64,000 nucleotides of DNA from NCBI RefSeq assembly GCF_900105185.1, contig NZ_FNTJ01000002.1:62001-126000 (forward strand), in the 5' to 3' direction. The notes beneath the pieces are model-generated. The model was not told the origin of the DNA. It saw nothing but the letters and a program-made list of their open reading frames with translations, and did not search any database. The DNA comes from Pseudomonas saponiphila (GTDB taxonomy: Bacteria; Pseudomonadota; Gammaproteobacteria; Pseudomonadales; Pseudomonadaceae). How positions within the stretch are numbered: the stretch's first letter is position 1; each line of letters begins with the position of its first letter. Below, piece by piece: positions 34,976 through 46,705 of the stretch. Both the position numbers and the translations under genes were made by a program.

Positions 34976-36559
34976 ATGCGTCTCGCCGCCCTCCCGCTCC
35001 TGCTCGCCCCCCTTCTGAGCCCATTGGCCCAGGCCGCCGCACTGAGCGTCTGTACCGAAGCCAGCCCGGAAGGCTTCGACGTGGTGCAGTACAACTCGCT
35101 GACCACCACCAATGCGTCCGCCGACGTGCTGATGAATCGCCTGGTGGAGTTCGATGCCGCCAGCGGCAAGGTGGTCCCCAGCCTGGCCGACAGTTGGGAG
35201 GTGTCCGCCGACGGCCTGAGCTATGTCTTCAAGCTGCACCCCAAGGTCAAGTTCCACCGCACCGACTACTTCACCCCCAGCCGCGAGCTGAGCGCCGAAG
35301 ACGTGAAGTTCAGCTTCGAGCGCATGCTCGATCCGGCCCACCCGTGGCACAAAGTCACCCAGAGCGGCTTCCCGCACGCCCAGTCCCTGCAACTGCCCAG
35401 CCTGATCAAGAGAATCGATGCCCTGGATCCGCTGACCGTGCGTTTCACCCTGGATCACGCCGACTCGACCTTCCTCGCCACCCTGAGCATGGGCTTTGCC
35501 TCGATCTACTCTGCGGAATACGCCGACCAGTTGCTCAAGGCCGGCACTCCGGAGAAGCTCAACAGCCAGCCGATCGGCAGCGGCCCCTTTATTTTCGGTC
35601 GTTTCCAGAAAGACGCGTCGATTCGCTACAAAGCCAACCGCGACTACTTTGCCGGCAAACCGGCAGTGGACTCGCTGATCTTCGCCATCACCCCGGACGC
35701 CAACGTGCGCCTGCAGAAACTGCGGCGCAACGAATGCCAGATCGCCCTGTCACCCAAGCCCCTGGACGTCCAGGCAGCCAGTGAAGACCCCACGCTGAAG
35801 GTCGAGAAAACCGCGGCCTTCATGACCGCCTTCGTCGCGATCAACAGCCAGCACCCCCCCCTGGACAAGCCCGAAGTACGCCAGGCAATCAACCTGGCCT
35901 TCGACAAACCCCATTACCTCAAGGCCGTGTTCGAAGACACCGCCGAGGCCGCCAACGGCCCGTATCCGCCCAATACCTGGAGCTACGCCAAGGAACTGCC
36001 CGGCTATGCCCACGACCCGGAAAAAGCGCGCCAACTGCTGGCCAAGGCCGGCCTGAAAAACGGCTTCGAGACCACCATCTGGACCCGCCCCTCCGGCAGC
36101 CTGCTCAACCCCAACCCCAGCCTGGGCGCCCAGCTGCTGCAGGCCGACCTGGCCCAAGTGGGGATCCAGGCAGAAATCCGCGTGATCGAATGGGGCGAGC
36201 TGATCCGTCGGGCCAAAGCCGGCGAGCATGACTTGCTGTTCATGGGCTGGTCCGGCGATAACGGCGACCCGGATAACTTCCTCACCCCGCAGTTCACCTG
36301 CTCAGCCGTCAAATCCGGCACCAACTTCGCCCGTTATTGCGACCAGAATCTGGACAAGCTGATCACCGCCGGCAAGACCACCAGCGAACAGGGTGTGCGC
36401 AGCAAGCTGTACCAGCAGGCCCAGACCCAGATCCAGCAGCAGGCGCTGTGGCTGCCCCTGGCCCACCCGACTGCTTTCGCCCTCACCCGCCAGCAGGTCG
36501 AGGGCTATCAGGTGAGCCCCTTTGGCCGCCAGGATTACTCGAAGGTCAGCGTCAAATGA
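34976..36559 (+). CDS. Periplasmic dipeptide/oligopeptide ABC transporter substrate-binding protein
   Basis: A 527-residue extracytoplasmic solute-binding protein of family 5 (DppA type). The signal peptide covers about 1-22 (LPLLLAPLLSPLAQAAA). The family signature region is present as ADSWEVSADGLSYVFKLHPKVKFHRTDYF, with ELSAEDVKFSFERMLDP following. It binds dipeptides or related compounds for a permease encoded elsewhere; no permease or ATPase gene is adjacent, as with PA5317 and other orphan DppA-like proteins in pseudomonads. Ligand class is therefore only inferred. Confidence 0.9.
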   Translation: MRLAALPLLLAPLLSPLAQAAALSVCTEASPEGFDVVQYNSLTTTNASADVLMNRLVEFDAASGKVVPSLADSWEVSADGLSYVFKLHPKVKFHRTDYFTPSRELSAEDVKFSFERMLDPAHPWHKVTQSGFPHAQSLQLPSLIKRIDALDPLTVRFTLDHADSTFLATLSMGFASIYSAEYADQLLKAGTPEKLNSQPIGSGPFIFGRFQKDASIRYKANRDYFAGKPAVDSLIFAITPDANVRLQKLRRNECQIALSPKPLDVQAASEDPTLKVEKTAAFMTAFVAINSQHPPLDKPEVRQAINLAFDKPHYLKAVFEDTAEAANGPYPPNTWSYAKELPGYAHDPEKARQLLAKAGLKNGFETTIWTRPSGSLLNPNPSLGAQLLQADLAQVGIQAEIRVIEWGELIRRAKAGEHDLLFMGWSGDNGDPDNFLTPQFTCSAVKSGTNFARYCDQNLDKLITAGKTTSEQGVRSKLYQQAQTQIQQQALWLPLAHPTAFALTRQQVEGYQVSPFGRQDYSKVSVK

Positions 36560-36607
36560 ACCCCAGGTGTGCCCCAAGGCCAGCACAGGCGTTGAGGCAC
36601 ACCACGT

Positions 36608-37282
36608 TCAGATCCAGCCGTACTCGGCCATAGACAACGGGTCACCCTCGCCAACGATGAAGTGGTCCAGCACCCGCACATCGATCAACTCCAGCGCCTC
36701 CTGCAAGCGCCGGGTGACGATCCGGTCCGCCGGGCTGGGCTCACAGATGCCCGACGGATGGTTATGACAGAGAATCACCGCCGCCGCGTTATGCGCCAGG
36801 GTGCGCTTGAGCACCTGTCGCGGGTAAACCGTGGTGCTGTCGATCGACCCTTGAAACAACACCTCAAAGGCCAGGACCCGATGCTTGGTGTCGAGGAACA
36901 GACAGCCAAACACCTCGTGCGGCTGGTGCCGCAGCATCGACTTCAGGTAATCGCGCACCACCAGCGGGCTCTCCAGCGCCGACTGCCGGTGGAGTCTTTC
37001 CGCCAGATGCCGGCGCGCCATCTCCAGCACGGCCTGCAGCAGGGCGTACTTGGCCGGGCCTAGTCCCAGTTGCCGGGTGAAGGTCATTTGATCCGCCTCC
37101 AGCAGCCGGCGCAGGCTGCCGAAACGCTGCAGCAAGTGCCGCGCCAGGTCCACCGCGCTTTTCCCGGCCACCCCGGTACGCAGGAAAATAGCCAGCAACT
37201 CGGCGTCGGAAAGACTGATAGCGCCTTGCTCCAGAAGCCGCTCCCGCGGGCGCTCCGCCGCGGGCCAATCACGAATGCTCAT
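36608..37282 (-). CDS. radC: RadC family JAB/MPN-domain protein
   Basis: A 224-residue protein. The N-terminal UPF0758 helix-hairpin-helix part (about 1-95) contains [14 protein letters not shown] and [13 protein letters not shown]. The C-terminal JAB metalloprotease-like domain (about 100-224) holds the zinc motif HNHPSG and a downstream aspartate in [11 protein letters not shown]. Despite the name, a DNA-repair role is not established. The ATG at 37282 has GGGAGG upstream and is preferred over one 11 codons earlier. It is divergent from coaBC, a conserved arrangement. Confidence 0.93.
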   Translation of the reverse strand: MSIRDWPAAERPRERLLEQGAISLSDAELLAIFLRTGVAGKSAVDLARHLLQRFGSLRRLLEADQMTFTRQLGLGPAKYALLQAVLEMARRHLAERLHRQSALESPLVVRDYLKSMLRHQPHEVFGCLFLDTKHRVLAFEVLFQGSIDSTTVYPRQVLKRTLAHNAAAVILCHNHPSGICEPSPADRIVTRRLQEALELIDVRVLDHFIVGEGDPLSMAEYGWI

Positions 37283-37414
37283 CACACCTCCCTGTGCATG
37301 GCGCCGCTGTTCCACAGCGGGCGCTGTGCTATCTTAGCCACCCTCTTTTTGCGTGGTATTTCACCTGGGGAGGGGGCATGCCACGCAGCAATCACTGAAC
37401 GGAAAGACAGGCCT

Positions 37415-38623
37415 ATGCAGCGGCTGTATCGGAAACGCATCGTGCTCGGCGTCGGCGGCGGCATTGCCGCCTATAAGAGCGCGGAGCTGGTTCGCCGACT
37501 CCTCGACCAGGGCGCCGAGGTGCGCGTGGTCATGACCCGGGGCGGCAGTGAGTTCATCACCCCGCTGACCATGCAGGCCCTCTCCGGGCATCCTGTTCAC
37601 CTCGACCTGCTGGATCCGGCCGCCGAAGCCGCCATGGGCCATATCGAACTGGCCAAATGGGCCGATCTGGTCCTGATCGCCCCCGCCACCGCTGACCTGA
37701 TCGCCCGCCTGGCCCAGGGCATCGCCGATGACCTGCTGACGACCCTAATCCTGGCCACCGATGCCACAGTCGCCATCGCTCCGGCCATGAACCAGGCCAT
37801 GTGGCGCGATCCTGCGACCCAGGCCAACACCCAACTGCTGCAAAGTCGTGGCCTGCGGGTCTTCGGCCCGGCCTCCGGGAGCCAGGCCTGTGGCGACGTC
37901 GGCCTGGGCCGCATGCTGGAAGCCAACGATCTGGCGCTGTGCGCCGCCGACTGCTTCCAGCACCAGGCACTGACCGGCAAACACCTGCTGATCACCGCCG
38001 GGCCGACTCAGGAAAACATCGATCCGGTGCGCTACATCACCAACCATAGCTCAGGAAAAATGGGCTTCGCCCTGGCCGAGGCCGCTGTCGAGGCCGGTGC
38101 CCGGGTCACTCTGATCACCGGACCGGTGCACCTGCCGACCCCCGACAGAGTCACGCGGATCGACGTGGTCAGCGCTCGCGACATGCTCGCGGCCTGTGAA
38201 GCGGCCATCCCCTGCGACGTTTTCATCGCCTCTGCGGCGGTCGCGGACTACCGCCCGGAAGTCGTTGCCCCACAGAAATTAAAGAAAGACCCTACGAAAG
38301 GTGATGGCCTGCTACTACAGATGGTGCGTAACCCAGACATCCTGGCCACCATCGCCAGCCGGCCGGATCGCCCTTTCAGTGTCGGTTTCGCCGCCGAGAC
38401 CGAGAATCTGCTCGACTACGCTGCACGCAAATTGAAGGATAAGAACCTCGACCTGATCGTCGCCAACGACGTGGCCAACCCGAGCATTGGCTTCAACAGC
38501 GAGGAAAACGCCTGCAGCGTGATTGACCGGGAGTTGCACGCAACTCTCTTCGCCCAGACCAGCAAGGGCAAGATTGCCCGCCAACTGATCTCTTTCATCG
38601 CCGAACGGCTGAACCAGGTTTAA
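37415..38623 (+). CDS. coaBC: Bifunctional phosphopantothenoylcysteine decarboxylase / phosphopantothenate-cysteine ligase
   Basis: A 402-residue two-domain enzyme. The CoaC flavin decarboxylase occupies about 1-190, with the family motif in [20 protein letters not shown], the substrate loop APAMNQAMW and the flap cysteine in [13 protein letters not shown]. The CoaB ligase occupies about 195-402, with [27 protein letters not shown] and AAVADYRP. It makes 4'-phosphopantetheine in two CTP-dependent and decarboxylation steps of coenzyme A synthesis. It begins the coaBC-dut-algC-argB stretch, and dut starts six bases after its stop. Confidence 0.97.
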   Translation: MQRLYRKRIVLGVGGGIAAYKSAELVRRLLDQGAEVRVVMTRGGSEFITPLTMQALSGHPVHLDLLDPAAEAAMGHIELAKWADLVLIAPATADLIARLAQGIADDLLTTLILATDATVAIAPAMNQAMWRDPATQANTQLLQSRGLRVFGPASGSQACGDVGLGRMLEANDLALCAADCFQHQALTGKHLLITAGPTQENIDPVRYITNHSSGKMGFALAEAAVEAGARVTLITGPVHLPTPDRVTRIDVVSARDMLAACEAAIPCDVFIASAAVADYRPEVVAPQKLKKDPTKGDGLLLQMVRNPDILATIASRPDRPFSVGFAAETENLLDYAARKLKDKNLDLIVANDVANPSIGFNSEENACSVIDRELHATLFAQTSKGKIARQLISFIAERLNQV

Positions 38624-38628
38624 CTCGC

Positions 38629-39084
38629 ATGCACGCTTTACAAGCCAAGATCCTCGACCCACGCATCGGCAACGAATTCCCCCTGCCGCAGTACGCCACG
38701 CCCGGCTCCGCCGGACTCGACCTGCGGGCCATGCTCAAGCAAGACACGGTCCTGGAGCCGGGCCAGACCCTGCTGATTCCAACCGGCTTATCGGTCTATA
38801 TCGGCGATCCGGGCCTGGCGGCGCTGATCCTGCCGCGCTCGGGCCTGGGCCATAAGCACGGCATTGTACTGGGCAATCTGGTGGGCCTGATCGACTCGGA
38901 CTACCAGGGCGAACTGATGGTGTCCTGCTGGAACCGTGGCCAGACCGCATTCAACATCGCCGTCGGCGAACGCATCGCCCAACTGGTGCTGGTGCCTGTG
39001 GTCCAGGCGCATTTCGAAGTGGTCGAAGCCTTTGACGAAAGCCAGCGCGGCGCCGGCGGCTTCGGTCACTCCGGCAGCCACTGA
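38629..39084 (+). CDS. dut: dUTP diphosphatase
   Basis: A 151-residue trimeric dUTPase. The five family motifs can be followed: [48 protein letters not shown] and the C-terminal glycine-rich [12 protein letters not shown] arm that closes over the substrate. It hydrolyses dUTP to dUMP and pyrophosphate, which keeps uracil out of DNA and supplies dTMP synthesis. It follows coaBC by five bases and is surely co-transcribed with it. The pairing of coaBC and dut is conserved across gamma-proteobacteria. Confidence 0.98.
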   Translation: MHALQAKILDPRIGNEFPLPQYATPGSAGLDLRAMLKQDTVLEPGQTLLIPTGLSVYIGDPGLAALILPRSGLGHKHGIVLGNLVGLIDSDYQGELMVSCWNRGQTAFNIAVGERIAQLVLVPVVQAHFEVVEAFDESQRGAGGFGHSGSH

Positions 39085-39188
39085 TGACCCCGCCTCGGGT
39101 CGGGCCCCTCGCCCGGCCCGACAATCACTGCCGGGCATTCAAGGGCCAATGACCGCTGCTATCTGCATCACGCTTCGGGCCCGCCAGG

Positions 39189-39215
39189 CCGGGCCTTTGA
39201 GCCGCCAAGGCCCGG
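39189..39215. repeat. Inverted repeat between dut and algC
   Basis: CCGGGCCTT and AAGGCCCGG arms (9 bp, perfect) around a nine-base loop, embedded in a longer GC-rich stretch (39177-39227). It could end dut transcription although it lacks a T-run, or it may be a local repeat. algC starts about 130 bases later. Confidence 0.5.
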
Positions 39216-39348
39216 CAGGCCCGGGGTAGATAGCACTTTCATACTACGAACTCTATGCTGAAACCGCCGTCATACCCTTGAGTTTGAGCCCGCCGGCCCG
39301 CCATTTACCGGCCGTACTGCCCCCCCTTCAGATGGAGCACCCTCAGTG

Positions 39349-40746
39349 ATGAGCAACGCAGCTAACGTCGCCCCGACATTCCCTGACAGCATCTTCCGCG
39401 CCTACGACATCCGCGGCGTTGTACCGCAATCCCTGACCGCCGAGACCGCGTACTGGATCGGCCGCGCCATCGGCTCCCAGAGCCTGGCTCAGGACGAGCC
39501 CAACGTCTGCGTAGGCCGGGACGGCCGCCTGTCCGGCCCGGAGCTGGTGGAGCAACTGATTCAGGGCCTGCACGACAGCGGCTGCCACGTTGCCGACGTG
39601 GGCCTGGTGCCGACTCCAGCCCTGTACTACGCCGCCAATGTCCTGGCCGGCAAGTCCGGGGTGATGCTCACCGGCAGCCACAACCCGTCGAACTACAACG
39701 GCTTCAAGATCGTCATCGCCGGCGACACCCTGGCCAATGAACAGATCCAGGCCCTGCACCAGCGCCTCAAGAACAACGACCTGAGCAGCGCCCAGGGCAG
39801 CGTCACCCGGATCGACATCCTGCCGCGCTACGCCGAGGAGATCACCCGCGACATCAAGCTGGCCCGACGCCTGAAGGTCGTGGTGGACTGTGGCAACGGC
39901 GCCGCCGGGGTCATCGCTCCGCAACTGATCGAAGCCCTGAACTGCGAAGTCATCCCGCTGTTCTGCGAGGTGGACGGCAACTTCCCCAACCACCACCCGG
40001 ATCCGGGCAAGCCTGAAAACCTCGAAGACCTGATCGCCAAGGTCAAGGAAACCGGGGCCGACCTGGGCCTGGCCTTCGACGGCGACGGCGATCGCGTCGG
40101 CGTGGTGACCAACACCGGCAGCATCGTCTACCCCGATCGCCTGCTGATGCTGTTCGCCAAGGACGTGGTGGCGCGCAACCCGGACGCCCAGATCATCTTC
40201 GACGTCAAATGCACTCGGCGCCTGACTCCGCTGATCAAGGAATATGGCGGTCGTCCGCTAATGTGGAAGACCGGTCACTCGTTGATCAAAAAGAAAATGA
40301 AACAGACCGGCGCCCTGCTGGCCGGCGAGATGAGCGGCCACGTGTTCTTCAAGGAACGCTGGTTCGGTTTCGACGACGGCATTTATAGCGCCGCACGGTT
40401 GCTGGAGATTCTCAGCAAGGAAAAATCCACTGCAGAAGAGTTGTTCGCGACCTTCCCGGACGATATTTCTACGCCGGAGATCAATATCCATGTGACCGAA
40501 GAGAGCAAATTCAGCATCATTGATGCCCTGCACGACGCGCAGTGGGGCGCAGGCGCCGACCTGACCACCATTGACGGCGTGCGAGTCGACTATGCCAAGG
40601 GCTGGGGCCTGGTTCGCGCCTCCAACACCACCCCTGTGCTGGTGCTGCGCTTCGAGGCTGATGACGAAGCCGAGCTGCAGCGGATTAAGGACGTGTTCCA
40701 CGTCCAGCTGAAACGTGTTGCACCTGATCTCCAACTACCGTTTTGA
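39349..40746 (+). CDS. algC: Phosphomannomutase/phosphoglucomutase AlgC
   Basis: A 465-residue alpha-D-phosphohexomutase. The phosphoserine is Ser110 in LTGSHNPSNYNG, the metal loop is AFDGDGDRVG (about 244-252), and the sugar-binding loop is GEMSGHVFF. It interconverts mannose-6-P/mannose-1-P and glucose-6-P/glucose-1-P and feeds alginate, lipopolysaccharide, rhamnolipid, Psl and Pel precursors. The ATG at 39349 is preceded by an in-frame GTG at 39346; GGAG at 39334 could serve either. It is followed closely by argB, the order seen in other pseudomonads. Confidence 0.97.
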   Translation: MSNAANVAPTFPDSIFRAYDIRGVVPQSLTAETAYWIGRAIGSQSLAQDEPNVCVGRDGRLSGPELVEQLIQGLHDSGCHVADVGLVPTPALYYAANVLAGKSGVMLTGSHNPSNYNGFKIVIAGDTLANEQIQALHQRLKNNDLSSAQGSVTRIDILPRYAEEITRDIKLARRLKVVVDCGNGAAGVIAPQLIEALNCEVIPLFCEVDGNFPNHHPDPGKPENLEDLIAKVKETGADLGLAFDGDGDRVGVVTNTGSIVYPDRLLMLFAKDVVARNPDAQIIFDVKCTRRLTPLIKEYGGRPLMWKTGHSLIKKKMKQTGALLAGEMSGHVFFKERWFGFDDGIYSAARLLEILSKEKSTAEELFATFPDDISTPEINIHVTEESKFSIIDALHDAQWGAGADLTTIDGVRVDYAKGWGLVRASNTTPVLVLRFEADDEAELQRIKDVFHVQLKRVAPDLQLPF

Positions 40747-40770
40747 CTGTTTGAAGCACCGGAGCCCTGA

Positions 40771-41676
<906 letters not shown>

Positions 41677-41685
41677 GCGCCAGCG

Positions 41686-41727
41686 AAAAAAAAGCCCCCG
41701 CCCGGAATACCGGGCGGGGGCTTTTTT
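41686..41727. terminator. Strong terminator after argB
   Basis: A perfect 12-bp stem, GCCCCCGCCCGG / CCGGGCGGGGGC, with an AATA loop, preceded by eight A and followed by six T. It lies between argB and the convergent pyrE and can work both ways. A short REP remnant (GCAGGAGCCGGCTCCTAC, about 41744-41761) follows it. Confidence 0.95.
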
Positions 41728-41763
41728 GTCGACGCTATCTCTGCAGGAGCCGGCTCCTACAGG

Positions 41764-42408
41764 TCAGATGCCGTATTGCGCGCGGTAGGCTTCCACTGCG
41801 GGCAGATGCTGCTTGAGCGCTGGGTCGTCTGCCAGGAACTGGAGGACCTGGGTCAGGGAAACGATGCTCACCACGGGAATACCGAAGTCACGCTCGACTT
41901 CCTGGATCGCCGACAGTTCTCCGTTGCCGCGTTCCTGGCGGTTCAAGGCGATCAACACGCCCGCCGCCTTGGCACCATCCTGAGATTCGATGATCTGCAT
42001 CACCTCGCGAATAGCGGTGCCTGCGGTGATCACGTCATCAATGATCAGCACATCGCCGGTCAATGGCGCGCCTACCAGGCTGCCACCTTCGCCATGCGCC
42101 TTGGCTTCCTTGCGGTTGAAGCACCAAGGCAGATCGCGCTGATGATGCTCAGCCAGAGCAACGGCCGTAGCCGCCGCCAGAGGAATGCCTTTATACGCCG
42201 GGCCAAACAGCACATCGAAGGGAATGCCGCTTTCGACGATCGCCGCGGCGTAGAAACGCCCCAGCTGGGCCAGGGCCGAACCGCTGTTGAACAGGCCGGC
42301 ATTGAAGAAGTAAGGGCTGGTACGCCCGGACTTCAGGGTGAACTCACCGAAGCGCAAAACCCCGCGATCGATGGCAAAACGAATGAAATCGCGCTGATAC
42401 GCCTGCAT
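41764..42408 (-). CDS. pyrE: Orotate phosphoribosyltransferase
   Basis: A 214-residue type I phosphoribosyltransferase for the fifth step of pyrimidine synthesis (orotate plus PRPP to OMP). The PRPP loop is [17 protein letters not shown], and the N-terminal [13 protein letters not shown] and the [18 protein letters not shown] segments are PyrE signatures. It is divergent from crc, as in other pseudomonads. The 81-base gap between them contains both promoters. Confidence 0.97.
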   Translation of the reverse strand: MQAYQRDFIRFAIDRGVLRFGEFTLKSGRTSPYFFNAGLFNSGSALAQLGRFYAAAIVESGIPFDVLFGPAYKGIPLAAATAVALAEHHQRDLPWCFNRKEAKAHGEGGSLVGAPLTGDVLIIDDVITAGTAIREVMQIIESQDGAKAAGVLIALNRQERGNGELSAIQEVERDFGIPVVSIVSLTQVLQFLADDPALKQHLPAVEAYRAQYGI

Positions 42409-42489
42409 GAAAAAACCCCAGATACCACGGATTTAGCTAATTAGGTAGAGCTCGGGTATCATACACGCACGTGATTTTTGGGGCCATTT

Positions 42490-43269
42490 ATGCGGATCAT
42501 CAGTGTGAACGTCAATGGTATTCAGGCTGCAGTGGAGCGTGGTTTGCTCAGTTGGCTGCAGGCACAGAATGCCGACGTCATCTGCCTGCAGGACACCCGC
42601 GCCTCTGCCTTTGAACTGGATGACCCAGCCTTCCAACTGGATGGCTACTTCCTTTATGCCTGCGATGCTGAAGTCCCCGCCCAAGGCGGCGTGGCTTTGT
42701 ATTCGCGGTTGCAGCCGAAGGCGGTCATCAGCGGCCTCGGCTTCGAGACAGCCGATCGTTACGGGCGCTACCTGCAAGCCGATTTCGACAAGGTCAGCAT
42801 CGCGACCTTGCTGCTTCCATCAGGGCAGAACGGCGATGAAGACTTGAACCAGAAGTTCAAGCTAATGGACGACTTCGCCCGTTATCTGGATAAGCAGCGG
42901 CGCAAACGTCGCGAGTACATCTATTGTGGCTCGCTGTACGTGGCGCAACAAAAGCTGGATATCAAGAACTGGCGTGACAGCCAGCAATCTCCGGGTTTCC
43001 TGGCACCCGAGCGTGCCTGGATGGACGAGATCATTGGCAACATGGGCTATGTCGACGCACTGCGCGAAGTCAGCCGCGAAGGCGATCAGTACAGCTGGTG
43101 GCCGGACAACGAACAGGCCGAGATGCTCAACCTGGGCTGGCGCTTTGACTACCAGCTGCTGACTCCCGGCCTGCGCCGCTTTGTCCGTAGCGCTCGCCTG
43201 CCGCGTCAGCCGCGCTTCTCGCAGCACGCACCACTGATTGTGGACTATGACTGGACGCTGACCATCTAA
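42490..43269 (+). CDS. crc: Catabolite repression control protein Crc
   Basis: A 259-residue protein with the exonuclease-III/AP-endonuclease fold (MRIISVNVNGIQAAVERGLLSWL, ICLQDTRA, and the C-terminal SQHAPLIVDYDW). Several catalytic residues of the nuclease family are changed (for example QDT in place of QET), in line with Crc having no nuclease activity. Crc works with Hfq at A-rich sites on target mRNAs to repress use of poor carbon sources when succinate or amino acids are present; the small RNAs CrcY and CrcZ relieve it. Length and place beside pyrE are diagnostic. Confidence 0.97.
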   Translation: MRIISVNVNGIQAAVERGLLSWLQAQNADVICLQDTRASAFELDDPAFQLDGYFLYACDAEVPAQGGVALYSRLQPKAVISGLGFETADRYGRYLQADFDKVSIATLLLPSGQNGDEDLNQKFKLMDDFARYLDKQRRKRREYIYCGSLYVAQQKLDIKNWRDSQQSPGFLAPERAWMDEIIGNMGYVDALREVSREGDQYSWWPDNEQAEMLNLGWRFDYQLLTPGLRRFVRSARLPRQPRFSQHAPLIVDYDWTLTI

Positions 43270-43284
43270 GCGTCTTTTCAGAGC

Positions 43285-43320
43285 CACAAAAAAGCCGACA
43301 GCGATGTCGGCTTTTTTGTG
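43285..43320. terminator. Terminator after crc
   Basis: A perfect 16-bp stem, CACAAAAAAGCCGACA / TGTCGGCTTTTTTGTG, with a GCGA loop. It lies 16 bases after the crc stop and also serves the convergent DUF4870 gene. Confidence 0.93.
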
Positions 43321-43330
43321 CGTGCTCGAT

Positions 43331-43699
43331 CTACTTGATCAGACGCCAGGTGAAAGGATACCGATACGGCACACCCTCACCCGCCTTGACCCCACCGATG
43401 ATGGTCAGCACCAAGGCGCCAATCGCCAGCAGGCCGAACATAAAGAAACCGATCACCACGATCATCAACAGGAAGCAGACTGCTGACGCAATGGCAACCG
43501 TCAGCTGGAAGTTCAGCGCTTCCTTGCCCTGGGCATCGATAAAGGGATCCGTTTCGCGCTTCATCTGCCAGAGAATCAGCGGCCCGATCAGCGTACCGAA
43601 GGGAACCCAGATCCCCAGCAAGGCGGACAGGTGACAAAACATCGCCCATTGCCGGACTTCATGGCTCGGCGCAGGTTGTGGCAGTTGCTCATCACTCAT
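43331..43699 (-). CDS. DUF4870 (Tic20-like) membrane protein
   Basis: A 122-residue inner-membrane protein. Three hydrophobic segments are visible: FCHLSALLGIWVPFGTLIGPLILW, VAIASAVCFLLMIVVIGFFMFG and LLAIGALVLTIIGGVKAG. Between the first two lies the family motif DPFIDAQGKEALNFQ. The family has no known role. The gene is 30 bases downstream of rph on the same strand and may be in one transcript with it. Confidence 0.87.
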   Translation of the reverse strand: MSDEQLPQPAPSHEVRQWAMFCHLSALLGIWVPFGTLIGPLILWQMKRETDPFIDAQGKEALNFQLTVAIASAVCFLLMIVVIGFFMFGLLAIGALVLTIIGGVKAGEGVPYRYPFTWRLIK

Positions 43700-43729
43700 G
43701 CTGCTCTCCTTGCTGAAGACCGGCGCCCA

Positions 43730-44452
43730 TCAATCGGCGAGCGCCGCCTGCTGCAGTTGGAAAATCTCGTTCATGCCTTGCTGGGCCAGAGCCAGCATCG
43801 CATTCAGTTCGGTCGGCTGGAACGGCGCGCCCTCGGCAGTGCCCTGCACTTCGATGAAACCACCGGTGCTGGTCATGACGACATTGAGGTCGGTTTCGGC
43901 AGCCGAGTCTTCCAGGTAATCCAGGTCCAGGACCGGCTCACCCTGGTACATACCCACCGATACTGCGGCAATCATCTGCTTCAGTGGGTCGCCGCCTTTC
44001 AGACCGCCGCGCTTCTTGATCACTTTCAAGGCGTCGACCAGAGCCACCATCGCGCCAGTGATCGATGCGGTACGGGTACCGCCATCAGCCTGGATCACAT
44101 CGCAATCGACATACAGGGTAATGTCGCCCAGCTTGGACATGTCCAGTGCGGCGCGCAGGGAGCGACCGATCAGGCGCTGGATTTCCAGGGTGCGGCCGCC
44201 TTGCTTGCCACGGCTGGCTTCACGCTGGTTACGCTCACCGGTGGACCGCGGCAGCATGCCGTATTCGGCCGTCAGCCAGCCCTGCCCCTGGCCCTTGAGG
44301 AAGCGTGGCACGCCATTCTCGACACTGACCGTGCAGATCACTTTGGTATCACCGAACTCGACCAGTACGGATCCCTCGGCGTGTTTGGTGTAGTTGCGGG
44401 TAATGCGGATCGAGCGGAGCTGATCGGCAGCGCGACCACTTGGACGTTTCAT
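43730..44452 (-). CDS. rph: Ribonuclease PH
   Basis: A 240-residue phosphorolytic exoribonuclease that trims tRNA 3' ends. [40 protein letters not shown] begins the protein, [30 protein letters not shown] is the RNA-binding part, and the phosphate site follows in [15 protein letters not shown]. It is full length with no frameshift, unlike the defective rph of E. coli K-12. The ATG at 44452 is the conserved start; an extension of 13 codons upstream is unlikely. Confidence 0.97.
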   Translation of the reverse strand: MKRPSGRAADQLRSIRITRNYTKHAEGSVLVEFGDTKVICTVSVENGVPRFLKGQGQGWLTAEYGMLPRSTGERNQREASRGKQGGRTLEIQRLIGRSLRAALDMSKLGDITLYVDCDVIQADGGTRTASITGAMVALVDALKVIKKRGGLKGGDPLKQMIAAVSVGMYQGEPVLDLDYLEDSAAETDLNVVMTSTGGFIEVQGTAEGAPFQPTELNAMLALAQQGMNEIFQLQQAALAD

Positions 44453-44721
44453 AGGGGAATACCTGTACGAGGACGGAAAACTGCCGGGCATTATAAAGCC
44501 CGCAACCGCGCCAGGGCACGCCTAAAAAGGCCAAAGGCGCATTTGTGCGTCAGATTGATCCTGTTGCGACGACCTGCGGCCCATTGCCTGCAGCAGGGTT
44601 TGGGGCGCCTGCCGCACTGCGCTACAATCCTGCGCCTTCGCCGCCTACCGGCTTTAATTTATCTATCAGGCCTGCTCAGCCCGCTTGCGGTTGGCGTTGG
44701 CACTGAATCGGAGGTACCTCC

Positions 44722-46216
<1,495 letters not shown>

Positions 46217-46234
46217 AACAGCACTTCCCAAAAC

Positions 46235-46267
46235 CGCTGCAAGCGCTTTACATTGGCACTTGCAGCG
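46235..46267. other. Hairpin between gmk and rpoZ
   Basis: A perfect 9-bp stem, CGCTGCAAG / CTTGCAGCG, with a 15-base loop, 19 bases after gmk. It lacks a T-run, so it may be a 3' end stabiliser or part of the rpoZ leader. Confidence 0.5.
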
Positions 46268-46284
46268 CGTTGAAGAGCTTGGTC

Positions 46285-46321
46285 AAAAAATCAGCGCTTC
46301 CCTAAACGCTGGTGATTTTTT
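46285..46321. terminator. Terminator-like hairpin before rpoZ
   Basis: AAAAAATCAGCG pairs with CGCTGGTGATTTTTT with a three-base bulge and a ten-base loop, ending in six T. It could stop part of the gmk transcript and set the level of rpoZ-spoT, which starts 64 bases later. Confidence 0.6.
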
Positions 46322-46384
46322 AAACTGTTGAGTCCGCTCGCCCATCCGGGCAGCGCGCATATTGCATTTGCTACGAGGAAGACC

Positions 46385-46648
46385 ATGGCCCGCGTAACCG
46401 TTGAAGACTGTCTAGAACACGTGGATAACCGCTTTGAGCTGGTCATGCTCTCTACCAAGCGTGCCCGTCAACTGGCAACCGGCGGCAAAGAGCCGAAAGT
46501 GGCATGGGAAAACGACAAGCCTACCGTTGTCGCCCTGCGCGAAATCGCTGAAGGCCTGATCGACTATGCAGCCATCGCCGAAGCCGAAATCGTTGAAGAC
46601 GAGCCGCTTTTTGCTGCTTTCGAGGACGAGTCCAACGAGGCCGTCTGA
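46385..46648 (+). CDS. rpoZ: RNA polymerase omega subunit
   Basis: An 87-residue protein of standard length. [34 protein letters not shown] is the conserved N-terminal part that wraps the beta-prime C-terminus, and [10 protein letters not shown] follows. Omega helps assemble RNA polymerase and forms part of ppGpp site 1; it is encoded directly before spoT, the ppGpp synthetase/hydrolase. GAGGAAG stands before the ATG at 46385. Confidence 0.98.
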   Translation: MARVTVEDCLEHVDNRFELVMLSTKRARQLATGGKEPKVAWENDKPTVVALREIAEGLIDYAAIAEAEIVEDEPLFAAFEDESNEAV

Positions 46649-46705
46649 GCCTATGCCTGGTCGACGTAGCACGGCGCGGGATCACAGCTTACGGCAGGAG
46701 ACATC

